Assembly: GCA_947380285.1 (NCBI GenBank)
Contig: CANCQD010000011.1
Location: 1 to 34,295, forward strand
Reading direction: 5' to 3'
Length of the DNA stretch: 34,295 nucleotides
From: Burkholderiaceae bacterium
GTDB lineage: Bacteria; Pseudomonadota; Gammaproteobacteria; Burkholderiales; Burkholderiaceae
In this document: one piece after another, positions 1 to 7,756 of the stretch
Position numbering within the stretch: the stretch's first letter is position 1
Layout of the letters: each line of letters starts with the position of its first letter
Translations under genes and position numbers: made by a program
The notes under the pieces: generated by a model
Told to the model about the DNA's origin: nothing
Databases searched by the model: none
What the model saw: only the letters and a program-made list of their open reading frames with translations

Positions 1-588
1 ATCATGGCGTCAAAGCTAGACCATTGCTTGGTTGACTTACTCTACCGCTGGCGTATTGGTGAATTGCCGATGATTATTTGCGGAATCGTCTCCAATCATC
101 CACGCGAAGTCTATGCCAGCATCGATTTTGCTGACATTCCTTTCTACCATTTGCCAGTTACTCCCGATACCAAGCCAGCTCAAGAAGCTAGACTTCTTGA
201 AATCGTTGCAGAGTCTAAGGTTGATATGGTGATCCTAGCGCGCTATATGCAAATCTTGTCCGATGACTTATCGACCAAGCTCTCCGGCCGCTGCATTAAC
301 GTGCACCATTCATTCTTACCAAGCTTTAAAGGTGCCAAGCCTTATCACCAGGCTCATGCTCGTGGCATCAAACTAATTGGCGCTACCGCCCATTTTGTAA
401 CCAGCGACTTAGATGAAGGTCCAATTATTGAGCAGGATGTCACCCGTGTTACGCATGGTGATACACCGGATGATTTAGTACGCAAGGGTCGAGATTTAGA
501 GCGTGCCGTTCTTTCAAGAGCTTTGCGTTACTACCTACATGATCGCGTCCTCATTAATGGCGCAACATCTGTAGTTTTCTCAGACTAA
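1..588 (+). CDS. purU: Formyltetrahydrofolate deformylase, C-terminal part (partial at left edge)
   Basis: Hydrolyses 10-formyl-tetrahydrofolate to formate and tetrahydrofolate in the cytoplasm, balancing one-carbon pools and feeding formate to purine synthesis. The reading frame is open to the first base, so the ATG at 4 is an internal methionine (the family has VLIMVSKxxHCLxDLLYR-like sequence here) and the N-terminal ACT domain lies outside the window. The visible 195 residues are the formyltransferase fold. Counting from the ATG at 4, the catalytic triad is Asn99, His101 ([13 protein letters not shown]) and Asp137 ([12 protein letters not shown]); the 36-residue His-to-Asp spacing equals that of PurN. 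The [10 protein letters not shown] segment is characteristic of PurU rather than PurN. It converges on soxA, whose stop is 18 bp away. Confidence 0.95.
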   Translation: MMASKLDHCLVDLLYRWRIGELPMIICGIVSNHPREVYASIDFADIPFYHLPVTPDTKPAQEARLLEIVAESKVDMVILARYMQILSDDLSTKLSGRCINVHHSFLPSFKGAKPYHQAHARGIKLIGATAHFVTSDLDEGPIIEQDVTRVTHGDTPDDLVRKGRDLERAVLSRALRYYLHDRVLINGATSVVFSD

Positions 589-606
589 TTCAATCAAAGT
601 AATTGA

Positions 607-1389
607 TTAAGGCCTCACCCCTGGAGATTCCAGGGGTAGACCTCTAGCGCGCCACATTAGAAACAGCTCTAGCTGAGCCATTTCTGGTGAGCCGTACTCA
701 AACTGTTGGGCTCTAACGCCACTCATGCAATTACGTAGACGACGTTGCAGTGAACCTAAGGTCTGCCACTCCAAACGATAAATAGGATAAGCATTAGGAT
801 GCCCTTGAGGTATTGGGCTGCCTCCTAACTTTAGACCAGCTCTATCTTCATGGCACTGTGCGCAAGATAAATTGAGTTGACCCATGCGCTCATTAAATGT
901 CTGTCGACCTTTTTTTAAAAAGGGTGCATTAGCTGTGGTTTCACTGACAGCGATTGGCATTCCTTTAGATTGAAAAGCAATGAATGCTGTTAAAGCTAAG
1001 AGGTCTTTACTCTCGTAAGCCAATGCTGGAGAAGATTGCGCGCCTACCCGGCATTGATTAATCTGTCCTTCCAAAGTCTGCAACTTACCTTTGATCACCT
1101 TCGGAAATTGTGTCGCTACAACACGCATCGATTTTTTGGCATCGCTATGACAAGTGCTACAAGATTTATTTTGTGGCCCCATTTGCTGCTGCCACAAAGC
1201 TTCGCCATCACCCACCCAAAACATGGCGGGATTTAATGAGGGATCGTCTTGCATCGCCTTGTTTTCTGCAGACATCAACTCATAACTAGATTGCTGCAGC
1301 AAAGGTGCCGCATTGACTACCCCTATAAAAAAGAGCTTAGCAAGTATGAGATAGATACTGCATAGAAGAAGAGATGCTTGCTTGTTCAC
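607..1389 (-). CDS. soxA: SoxA, dihaem c-type cytochrome of the SoxAX L-cysteine S-thiosulfotransferase
   Basis: With SoxX this periplasmic cytochrome oxidatively couples thiosulfate to the carrier cysteine of SoxY. The 260-residue protein has an N-terminal signal segment (about residues 5-28) and two haem motifs: CSTCH (Cys77, Cys80, His81) and CAQCH (Cys176, Cys179, His180). Cys113 (NQCR) is a plausible haem ligand. Cys221, in RLRNCMSGVRAQ, matches the active-site cysteine region of SoxA. This is therefore the two-haem form. Translation starts at GTG, whose GTGA overlaps the soxZ stop, so the two genes are translationally coupled. It is the last gene of the minus-strand operon. A strong hairpin lies in its final codons. 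No soxB follows, unlike the usual soxXYZAB order. Confidence 0.93.
   Translation of the reverse strand: MNKQASLLLCSIYLILAKLFFIGVVNAAPLLQQSSYELMSAENKAMQDDPSLNPAMFWVGDGEALWQQQMGPQNKSCSTCHSDAKKSMRVVATQFPKVIKGKLQTLEGQINQCRVGAQSSPALAYESKDLLALTAFIAFQSKGMPIAVSETTANAPFLKKGRQTFNERMGQLNLSCAQCHEDRAGLKLGGSPIPQGHPNAYPIYRLEWQTLGSLQRRLRNCMSGVRAQQFEYGSPEMAQLELFLMWRARGLPLESPGVRP
617..637 (-). terminator. GC-rich hairpin in the last codons of soxA, possible terminator
   Basis: ACCCCTGGA (617-625), loop GAT, TCCAGGGGT (629-637) form a perfect 9-bp stem with a 3-base loop. It lies inside the soxA coding end, between the convergent soxA and purU stops. A T-rich tract follows only loosely on the minus strand (TTAATCAATTACTTTG), so it may act as a weak intrinsic terminator or as a 3'-end stabiliser. 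The stem is seen directly; the function is inferred. Confidence 0.45.
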
Positions 1390-1715
1390 GAAACAGTAAT
1401 GCGAGCCTGGTTAATTGCCTCATATCCATCATCCCCTACCCACTTAAACTCGAGGGTTCCAGACTCTACCGCGACAGTAGTAAAAATGATTAAGGGGTTG
1501 GCTCCAATACCCGAATAAAAATCTGCTTTGAATACTTCGACGGTATTGTAAGTGCAGGTAAAGGTGCGAATAATATCCCGAGGAATGAGCTTGCCACCCT
1601 CGGTATAGCGAAAACCTGACTCCATATCGTGTTGTGCGATCGCGCGGATCTCAATGATGGAATCTTTTTTTGCCGTCGCCGGCATCGTGATGGATGTGCG
1701 AGAAGTTTTACTCAT
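1386..1715 (-). CDS. soxZ: SoxZ, subunit of the SoxYZ sulfur carrier
   Basis: SoxZ pairs with SoxY to form the periplasmic carrier on which thiosulfate is oxidised. The 109-residue product has family hallmarks in order: AKKDSIIEIRAIAQHDMESG, GGKLIPRDIIRTFTCTYN, VFKADFYSGIGANP and the C-terminal ESGTLEFKWVGDDG. There is no signal peptide, as expected for a protein co-exported with SoxY by the Tat system. I chose the ATG at 1715, which forms an ATGA overlap with the soxY stop, over the ATG at 1730, which would add MHGDG and lie inside soxY. The downstream GTGA overlap with soxA completes a translationally coupled YZA set. Confidence 0.93.
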   Translation of the reverse strand: MSKTSRTSITMPATAKKDSIIEIRAIAQHDMESGFRYTEGGKLIPRDIIRTFTCTYNTVEVFKADFYSGIGANPLIIFTTVAVESGTLEFKWVGDDGYEAINQARITVS

Positions 1716-2188
1716 ACCATCTCCGTGCAAGCTGAAAGGGTTACCAAAGTTTCAGCAGAGCCTTGCCAAAAACTCCCATTACTCATTTGCGCAATAGCCC
1801 AGACTCTCTGACTATCGGCCAAACGGACGCGAGTCGTAATATTTGCGGTGCCAGATCTTGGGCTTAAGTAAACAGTAAAAATATTGGGCAAAGGATTTCC
1901 CTCGGCGATGACGTGAATGGTCTTAACGTAGTCATTGGCCGTCATGGGGCTATCTACGCTTACCTTCAATACAACCAAATTTCCATTCTCTACCAGCGGT
2001 GGTATCACTAAGCTTACCTTGCCCTCCCGAATGGTAGCGCCACCGGTAATTTTTTTAATAGCTTCATCCGCCTCTTCTTTTTTAGCAAAGGCAGTCATAG
2101 GATTTAGACAAAATCCCAAGGCTAAAAGCCCGAGACCCTGGACTTGCCTAAGCCATTCTCGACGATGGTTATGAATGATTTTCTTCAT
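1712..2188 (-). CDS. soxY: SoxY, sulfur-carrier subunit with atypical C-terminal arm
   Basis: SoxY carries sulfur intermediates as a covalent adduct on a C-terminal cysteine. The 158-residue protein begins with a Tat-type leader (RREWLRQ followed by a hydrophobic stretch and a cleavage-like AFA at about residue 35) and continues into the beta-sandwich SoxY domain. Family members classically end in a flexible GGCGG arm. Here the end reads VTLSACTEMV: the cysteine is kept at the expected place after VT(I/L)xx, but the flanking glycines are replaced and two extra residues follow. The gene overlaps soxZ by 4 bases and lies 11 bp after soxX. Identity is supported by position and by the domain, not by the tail. 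Confidence 0.87.
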   Translation of the reverse strand: MKKIIHNHRREWLRQVQGLGLLALGFCLNPMTAFAKKEEADEAIKKITGGATIREGKVSLVIPPLVENGNLVVLKVSVDSPMTANDYVKTIHVIAEGNPLPNIFTVYLSPRSGTANITTRVRLADSQRVWAIAQMSNGSFWQGSAETLVTLSACTEMV

Positions 2189-2199
2189 CTCGATTTCTG

Positions 2200-2646
2200 T
2201 TAGTTTGAATGATTTAAGGTCATCAAGAAAGTAACAACATCCTCTATCTCTTGGCCATTCAATATCGTTTGACCAGCAAACTTCGGGGCTACACGATTCA
2301 GATGACTCGTTTGATAATAGGCTGGCATGATAGTTTGCGAATTAAAGTAGGCCGCATTGACGATACGCGCTCTTAGTTGAGGTGCATTTAAACGGGCAAC
2401 ACTCGCTTTAAGCTCTGGCGCCAAGTTTCCCTGAAAACGCTCTTCTGGAAACGGCCCACTATGGCATAACAAACATAAACCTGTTTGACGACTAGCCACA
2501 ATTGCCCTGCCACGTACTGAGTCACCAGGCTGAGTGGAAAGGGATTCGAATATCGAATCCCCTGTTATTGCTTGAGCGTTTACAGTGCTGAAATTAAGGA
2601 TGCCTAGCAATAGAAATGCTAGTGCGATCCCCTTTCTCATCGGCAC
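2200..2646 (-). CDS. soxX: SoxX, monohaem c-type cytochrome
   Basis: SoxX is the small, electron-accepting subunit of the SoxAX thiosulfate-oxidising cytochrome in the periplasm. The 148-residue product has a signal peptide (hydrophobic residues 7-20, cleavage near Ala24-Ala26), one haem-binding motif CLLCH (Cys58, Cys61, His62) and a likely distal methionine ligand Met107 in TIMPAYY. The C-terminal GQTILNGQEIEDVVTFLMTL is typical of SoxX. It starts 21 bp after the stop of the molybdenum hydroxylase large subunit, so the two appear to be cotranscribed. As a soluble cytochrome it could also receive electrons from that enzyme, but that is only an inference from position. Confidence 0.92.
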   Translation of the reverse strand: MPMRKGIALAFLLLGILNFSTVNAQAITGDSIFESLSTQPGDSVRGRAIVASRQTGLCLLCHSGPFPEERFQGNLAPELKASVARLNAPQLRARIVNAAYFNSQTIMPAYYQTSHLNRVAPKFAGQTILNGQEIEDVVTFLMTLNHSN

Positions 2647-2667
2647 AATTTCACTATGAGCGAACTC

Positions 2668-4884
2668 TTAAACCAACTTGATGCCACTATTTTTCAATGG
2701 CACTGTACGCAGGCGTTTACCGGTCGCACGATAAATCGCATTGAGAACAGCTGGTGCAGCTACCGCAATTGTTGGCTCCCCTACTCCACCCCAGTCCTTG
2801 CCACCACCTTGAATGATGATGGTTTCGACTTTAGGCATCTGATAGAGGCGAATCGAGTTAAAGGTATCAAAGTTCTTTTGAACCACCGCACCATTTTCGA
2901 TGGTGATTTCTTCCTCGAACAAGGCTGATAAACCATAAACAAATGAACCAGACACTTGACGTTCGATTTGAGCTGGGTTTACTGCATAACCTGGGTCAGT
3001 TGCAGCAACAATGCGATGAATCTTCACCTCATTACCGTTCTTCACTGACAGTTCACAAGCTGCGGCAACATAACTACCAAAAGAGCGCATTTGCGCAACG
3101 CCACGATATACGCCTGGTGCAGCAGGCTTGGTCCAGCCGATACCATCAGCCACCGCATTTAAAACAGCAATCGCGCGCGGGAACTTTTCCATATGCTTGC
3201 GACGGAATTCGACAGCATCCATGCCAGTGGCTTCAGCCATCTCATCCATAAAGGTTTCGATAAAGATCGCGTTTTGGTTCACGTTCACACCACGCCAGAA
3301 TCCTGGTGGTACGTGAGTGTTACGCATTGCATGGTCGATATTCAAATTTGGGAAGCTATACGTAATGCCATGCTCACCACTACCCTCAACGCCTTGGAAA
3401 GCCAACGGATCTTTTCCTTTATTTGCAGCAACCACAGCTGGACGTACCGCAGCCAAAATGGACTGGCCTGATAAACGCATATTGACCGCTGTTACATTCT
3501 TCTTATCATCTATGGCGGCAGACATTTTGCACATCATGACCGGATGGTAGCGACCTTGGGTCATGTCTTCTTCACGCGTCCAAATCAACTTGATCGGAGT
3601 GCCCGGCATTTGTTTGGCAATATTCACAGCTTGCGTGGTGTAGTCCTGAAATGCACCACGACGTCCAAAACCACCACCAAGGTTTACCTTGTATACATTG
3701 CATTTTTCTGCAGGAAGTCCAGAAGCAGCAATCACAGCTGCCAATGATGCTTCACCATCTTGAGTTGGAACCCATGCTTCGCAGGAGTCAGCAGTCCACT
3801 TTGCAGTAGCTGTTTGTGGCTCTAGGGTTGCATGATTTAAGAAGGGATAGAAATAAGTAGCCTCTAATTTTTTAGATGCTCCAGACATTGCCGCTATGAC
3901 ATCACCATTGGTGTTGTGAACAAAAGCATCATCTGCATTCAAACCCTCTTCCAACATCTTCTTGATCGAGGCACTCGAGACGTTGGCATTAGCCCCGCTA
4001 TCCCAAATAATACTCACTTGATCCATGGCGGTTTTAGCTTGCCAAAAAGTATCTGCAACGACTGCTACTGCTGAGTCACCAACCTGAACGACTTTCTTGA
4101 CGCCCTTCATGGATTGCGCTTTAGTAGCATCGTAGCTTTTCACCTTACCACCAAATACTGGAGACTCTTTAATGTTAGCTACCAACATGCCTGGCATTTT
4201 TAAGTCAATTGCATAGACCTGCTTGCCGGTGACCTTATCAGCAACACCATCAATTCGGTTTACAGACTTACCGATCAGTTGCCACTCTTTAGGATCTTTC
4301 AATGGAACTTCTTTGGGCACTTCCAACTGCGAAGCAGCAACAGAAACTTTACCGAAAGTGGTCTTCTTGCCAGATGGAGTGTGGGTAATCACGCTATTTT
4401 GAGCAACACACTCTGACACCGGCACATTCCACTGATTAGCAGCGGCTTGTATCAACATCATGCGAGCGGCAGCGCCGCCCTTACGAACATACTGCTCTGA
4501 AGTACGAATACCACGGCTACCACCGGTGGAGTAGCTACCCCATGCCAGCTTACGCTTTAAATTCTCACCAGGCGATGGATAGTCATAAGATACTTTTTTC
4601 CAATCGCACTGCAATTCTTCAGCAACCATCTGCGCTAAACCAGTGATAGTGCCTTGACCCATTTCAGAACGAACAATACGCACGACAACATCATCATTTG
4701 GTTTTACCACTACCCAAATACCAATTTCTGGGGTAGCTAATGGCGTCATGGCAGTGGTACCGGTACCCATGGCTGCATGCGCGGCAGACATAAAAGAAAG
4801 ATCAAAGCCAATGGCCAAGCCTGTAGCAATTGCGCTAGAGCCAATCACAAAATGGCGGCGGGAAATATTTGTATTTGTAGTCAT
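2668..4884 (-). CDS. Molybdenum hydroxylase large subunit (isoquinoline 1-oxidoreductase beta / aldehyde dehydrogenase type), Tat-exported
   Basis: Member of the xanthine-dehydrogenase superfamily. It binds a molybdopterin cofactor and hydroxylates an aldehyde or N-heterocycle using water. I chose the ATG at 4884 (738 residues) because it is preceded by AAGGGGAAAGAC, a good ribosome site, and begins a Tat leader (SRRHFVIGSS, hydrophobic stretch, AHA near residue 37). An upstream ATG at 4986 would overlap the small-subunit gene by about 90 bases. Molybdopterin-binding signatures are NLGGGFGRRGAFQD, PPGFWRGVNVNQNA and, near the end, WGGVGEPTIAVAAPA, which holds the expected catalytic glutamate. 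It follows its (2Fe-2S) subunit by 10 bp and precedes soxX by 21 bp. The substrate cannot be told from sequence, and no FAD subunit is encoded nearby. Confidence 0.9.
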   Translation of the reverse strand: MTTNTNISRRHFVIGSSAIATGLAIGFDLSFMSAAHAAMGTGTTAMTPLATPEIGIWVVVKPNDDVVVRIVRSEMGQGTITGLAQMVAEELQCDWKKVSYDYPSPGENLKRKLAWGSYSTGGSRGIRTSEQYVRKGGAAARMMLIQAAANQWNVPVSECVAQNSVITHTPSGKKTTFGKVSVAASQLEVPKEVPLKDPKEWQLIGKSVNRIDGVADKVTGKQVYAIDLKMPGMLVANIKESPVFGGKVKSYDATKAQSMKGVKKVVQVGDSAVAVVADTFWQAKTAMDQVSIIWDSGANANVSSASIKKMLEEGLNADDAFVHNTNGDVIAAMSGASKKLEATYFYPFLNHATLEPQTATAKWTADSCEAWVPTQDGEASLAAVIAASGLPAEKCNVYKVNLGGGFGRRGAFQDYTTQAVNIAKQMPGTPIKLIWTREEDMTQGRYHPVMMCKMSAAIDDKKNVTAVNMRLSGQSILAAVRPAVVAANKGKDPLAFQGVEGSGEHGITYSFPNLNIDHAMRNTHVPPGFWRGVNVNQNAIFIETFMDEMAEATGMDAVEFRRKHMEKFPRAIAVLNAVADGIGWTKPAAPGVYRGVAQMRSFGSYVAAACELSVKNGNEVKIHRIVAATDPGYAVNPAQIERQVSGSFVYGLSALFEEEITIENGAVVQKNFDTFNSIRLYQMPKVETIIIQGGGKDWGGVGEPTIAVAAPAVLNAIYRATGKRLRTVPLKNSGIKLV

Positions 4885-4894
4885 GTCTTTCCCC

Positions 4895-5344
4895 TTAAGC
4901 CTTGCTTGCCGCATGAATCGCTGCGCGCACTTGCTGGAATGTTCCGCAGCGGCAAATATTAGTAATAGATTCATCGATTTGAGCATCGGTAGGCTTTGGA
5001 TTGTTACGTAACAAAGCGGTTGTTGCCATTACCATGCCAGATTGACAGTAGCCACACTGAGGCACTTGATTATCAACCCAAGCTTTTTGTACTTTCGAAA
5101 GCTGACCACTCTTCTCCAGGCTTTCAATGGTCTCAATCTTTTTACCTTCAGCTGCAGCTACTGGAATTGAACAGCTGCGAATGGCTTGACCTTCAAACAA
5201 AACTGTACAGGCCCCGCACTGACCCACTCCGCATCCATATTTAGTGCCAGTTAATCCAACTTGTTCACGGATTACCCAAAGCAATGGGGTATCTGGATCT
5301 ACGTCCACCTTGTACTTTTTGCCATTGACATTCAATTCGGCCAT
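4895..5344 (-). CDS. (2Fe-2S) small subunit of the molybdenum hydroxylase
   Basis: Electron-transfer subunit that passes electrons from the molybdenum site of the downstream large subunit to an external acceptor. The 149 residues contain a plant-ferredoxin-type cluster (Cys38, Cys43, Cys46, Cys58; GCGVGQCGACTVL) and a second C-terminal cluster (Cys97, Cys100 in QCGYCQSG; Cys131, Cys133 in ICRCGTF), the standard pair of this family. It has no leader of its own, so it would be carried to the periplasm by the Tat-tagged large subunit. It is the first gene of a six-gene minus-strand operon ending with soxA. The start is preceded by CAGGAGAGCACTC, a strong ribosome site. Confidence 0.94.
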   Translation of the reverse strand: MAELNVNGKKYKVDVDPDTPLLWVIREQVGLTGTKYGCGVGQCGACTVLFEGQAIRSCSIPVAAAEGKKIETIESLEKSGQLSKVQKAWVDNQVPQCGYCQSGMVMATTALLRNNPKPTDAQIDESITNICRCGTFQQVRAAIHAASKA

Positions 5345-5483
5345 GAGTGCTCTCCTGTATTTTCAGAATTACTTCTTTTATTGTTTAGGGGCACTTATAT
5401 ACCCCTGCTTTTGATGTGTTTATCTTAACCAAGAATTAATTTATTGCGTTGCAACATAAACTAATGCGCAGTAAGATCAAGAC
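5345..5483. promoter_or_regulatory. Divergent promoter region between molybdenum hydroxylase/sox and lrgA operons
   Basis: This 139-bp AT-rich gap must drive both operons. Toward lrgA, TTGCAA (5449-5454) and TAAGAT (5472-5477) are spaced by 17 bp, but this would place the transcription start at the ATG itself (a leaderless message). The palindrome GTTGCAAC (5448-5455) overlaps that -35 element and could be an operator. No clear minus-strand promoter was identified. Confidence 0.3.
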
Positions 5484-5831
5484 ATGATTTTTGGTCTTGT
5501 TCAAATCCTGCTCTTTCAAAGTCTTGGGGAACTTGTTTCTAAATTTCTTCTGCCAACACTACCTGGTCCCGTCATTGGGTTGGTTATGCTGGTTCTATGG
5601 CTTGTCCTACGTAAGGGGATTAATTCAGAATTGGCTATGGTCGCCGATGGCTTTAGTCAGTACCTTGGTCTGCTCTTTGTACCAGCAGCTGTTGGCGTTG
5701 TCCTTTTCTTGCCTCAACTTCGAGCCAATGCCCTAGCTATTATTAGCGCACTAATTGGAAGTGTCATTCTGACCATTGCCTCTAGCGCACTAATTGCACG
5801 ATTTTTAAGCAAGAAAGAATCTCATGAGTGA
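5484..5831 (+). CDS. CidA/LrgA family membrane protein
   Basis: Small integral membrane protein of the holin-like CidA/LrgA family. It works with an LrgB/CidB partner, here the next gene. Its 115 residues are almost wholly hydrophobic with about four membrane spans; the family signature LPTLPGPVIGLVMLVLWLVL is seen at residues 25-43. Early work linked the family to murein hydrolase control. Later work on bacterial and plant homologues supports transport of pyruvate or of glycolate/glycerate. It overlaps lrgB by 8 bases and heads a seven-gene operon that includes a pyruvate-dependent transaminase, which favours the transport interpretation here (inference). Confidence 0.88.
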   Translation: MIFGLVQILLFQSLGELVSKFLLPTLPGPVIGLVMLVLWLVLRKGINSELAMVADGFSQYLGLLFVPAAVGVVLFLPQLRANALAIISALIGSVILTIASSALIARFLSKKESHE

Positions 5832-6552
5832 AAAGCACTCGATTGTCGAGATTTGGGTCTATTTATCAGGGAGCCCACTTTTTGCTTTATTCATTACCTT
5901 GGCAGCCTATCAAATTGGGCTCAGCATTTATAAAGCCAGTCACCAGAATCCCTTAGCCAATCCTGTGGCGATTGCCATTCTGCTTGTAGCCAGCACCATC
6001 CAGTTGATTGAAATGCCCTATTCAACCTATTTTGAGGGTGCGCAGTTTATTCACTTCTTGTTGGGTTCAGCAACAGTGTCTTTGGCAATTCCGATCTATC
6101 GCGGTCTGAATAGCCTAAAGGGTCGATCAATACCTCTGATTGCATCACTTTGCACTGGTGGTCTTGTCTCAATCATCAGCGCTGTCGGTATCGCCACTTT
6201 GCTGGGAGCAGACTCTAATATCACCGGAGCGATGTATCCCAAATCCGTGACTGCGCCAATCGCCATGGGTATTGCAGAGCGCATTGGTGTCTCACCCACC
6301 CTGACCGCCATCTTTGCAGTAAGTACGGGAATACTCGGGGCAATATTGGCACCATTTGTTCTCAATGCATTAGGAATGAAGGCTTGGTGGCAAAGAGGTT
6401 TTGCTATTGGTATTGGTGCACATGGCATCGGTACCTCACGCGCTTTTAGCATTCACCCTGAGGCTGGAACCTATGCCAGCCTGGCAATGGGGATGAACGG
6501 GGTTGTCAGTGCTGTAGCCATCCCGATCATTTACCATCTATTAAATAAGTAA
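5824..6552 (+). CDS. lrgB: LrgB/CidB family membrane protein
   Basis: Larger partner of the CidA/LrgA protein encoded immediately upstream (8-base overlap). The 242-residue sequence is a polytopic membrane protein with roughly seven spans and the family core GAMYPKSVTAPIAMGIAERI, followed by GIGAHGIGTSRAF near residues 198-210. The pair probably forms one transporter or channel in the inner membrane. Family function is debated: autolysis control versus facilitated transport of small 2-oxo or hydroxy acids. The M20 hydrolase gene follows after 40 bp with its own ribosome site, so the pair appears to be cotranscribed with metabolic genes. Confidence 0.92.
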   Translation: MSEKHSIVEIWVYLSGSPLFALFITLAAYQIGLSIYKASHQNPLANPVAIAILLVASTIQLIEMPYSTYFEGAQFIHFLLGSATVSLAIPIYRGLNSLKGRSIPLIASLCTGGLVSIISAVGIATLLGADSNITGAMYPKSVTAPIAMGIAERIGVSPTLTAIFAVSTGILGAILAPFVLNALGMKAWWQRGFAIGIGAHGIGTSRAFSIHPEAGTYASLAMGMNGVVSAVAIPIIYHLLNK

Positions 6553-6592
6553 CTTAATATTAAATACAACAGAGGTAAATCGGAAAAACTCG

Positions 6593-7756
6593 ATGAATAT
6601 TCCAAATCCAATCAAGTTAACGCAAGATCTCATCCGCTTTAATACGATCAACCCACCGGGCAATGAAGACGAACTTTGTAATTATTTAACCGAGTTACTG
6701 AAGTCTGCAAATTTTGAATGCATGAATGTAGACTTTGCACCTCGCCGTCGCAGCATTGTTGCGCGTATCCCGGGCGCCATCAATAGATCCAGCATTTGCT
6801 TCACCGGACACGTGGATGTCGTTCCTCTAGGGGATCGTCAATGGGATCATGATCCCTTCTCTGCCGAGATCGTAGATGGCAAATTATTTGGTCGCGGTTC
6901 AAGTGATATGAAAAGTGGCATTGGGGCTTTTGTGGTTGCTGCAATGCGAACTGCCGAGATTGCCAGAAATCAAGGCGGCATTAGTCTCATCATTACTGCT
7001 GGCGAAGAGACTGGTTGCGAAGGCGCCTTCTTTATTGCCGCACAAAAACAAGTGATCGACTTTATTGGCAATGTCGGATGCTTTGTTGTAGCCGAGCCAA
7101 CCGCAAATGAGCCGATCATTGGCCATAAAGGGGCATATTGGTTGCGGGCAAAAGCAGAAGGAATTACCGCTCATGGTTCCATGCCCGAGCGAGGTGATAA
7201 CGCCTTTTACAAAATAGCTAAGGGCGCCCTCTTACTTGAAAAATATCAATTTGATACCCCGCCCCATGAATTAATGGGTCAAGGAACTTTAAATGTGGGC
7301 ACAGCTAAAGCGGGAATAAATATTAATTCAGTCCCCGATGCCGCTGAAATGACCTTAGATATTCGTTCTGTTCCAGGACAAAGCCACCACCACATCTACG
7401 GCTGTCTATGTAAAACGCTAGGGCCCAATATCAAATTGGAAACGATCATGGATGTAGAGGGAATTTATACCCCGCCAGATCATCCTTGGATACAAACTGT
7501 CTACGCCCATTGCGAGGCAATGAATGGCGTACAACCTATCCCAAAATCCATCTCTTATTTTACTGATGCTTCTGCATTAAAGGGCTTGATTGGAGATCCT
7601 CCCACAGTGATCCTGGGGCCCGGCCAGCCTGAGATGGCCCACCAGACGAATGAGTTTTGCTACACCGAAAAAATTACCCAATCTGCAACCCTTTTTGAAA
7701 GGCTTATCATAGATTGGCAAAATAACGAATCACACGAAGAGGCAGATGCGAAATGA
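6593..7756 (+). CDS. M20 family metallo-deacylase (ArgE/DapE-like)
   Basis: Cytoplasmic dizinc amidohydrolase of the ArgE/DapE group, removing an acyl group from an N-acylated amino acid or dipeptide-like substrate. Metal and catalytic residues are all present in the 387 residues: His73 and Asp75 (GHVDVVPLG), Asp105 (GRGSSDMKSG), Glu138-Glu139 (AGEETG), Glu168 (VAEPT) and His350 (AHQTNE). The dimerisation domain (about residues 175-290) sits between the two metal-binding halves. The start is preceded by AGAGG. The stop overlaps the transaminase start (ATGA), so the deacylase and transaminase are coupled. This could mean that the freed amine is then transaminated. The exact substrate is unknown, and the cluster has no arginine or lysine synthesis genes. 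Confidence 0.87.
   Translation: MNIPNPIKLTQDLIRFNTINPPGNEDELCNYLTELLKSANFECMNVDFAPRRRSIVARIPGAINRSSICFTGHVDVVPLGDRQWDHDPFSAEIVDGKLFGRGSSDMKSGIGAFVVAAMRTAEIARNQGGISLIITAGEETGCEGAFFIAAQKQVIDFIGNVGCFVVAEPTANEPIIGHKGAYWLRAKAEGITAHGSMPERGDNAFYKIAKGALLLEKYQFDTPPHELMGQGTLNVGTAKAGININSVPDAAEMTLDIRSVPGQSHHHIYGCLCKTLGPNIKLETIMDVEGIYTPPDHPWIQTVYAHCEAMNGVQPIPKSISYFTDASALKGLIGDPPTVILGPGQPEMAHQTNEFCYTEKITQSATLFERLIIDWQNNESHEEADAK

Noticed and set aside
2656..3747. Several plus-strand open frames opposite the molybdenum hydroxylase gene
   Set aside because: They are short antisense frames of a well-conserved gene, with no family resemblance and no ribosome sites.
4885..4986. Upstream ATG for the molybdenum hydroxylase large subunit
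   Set aside because: It lies inside the (2Fe-2S) subunit gene and would bury the Tat leader; ATG 4884 has a strong ribosome site and places the twin-arginine motif at the N-terminus.
5484..6552. Holin-antiholin/programmed lysis module
   Set aside because: The proteins belong to the CidA/LrgB families, but the operon partners are metabolic enzymes and no murein hydrolase or LytTR-type regulator is nearby; transport is the better reading.
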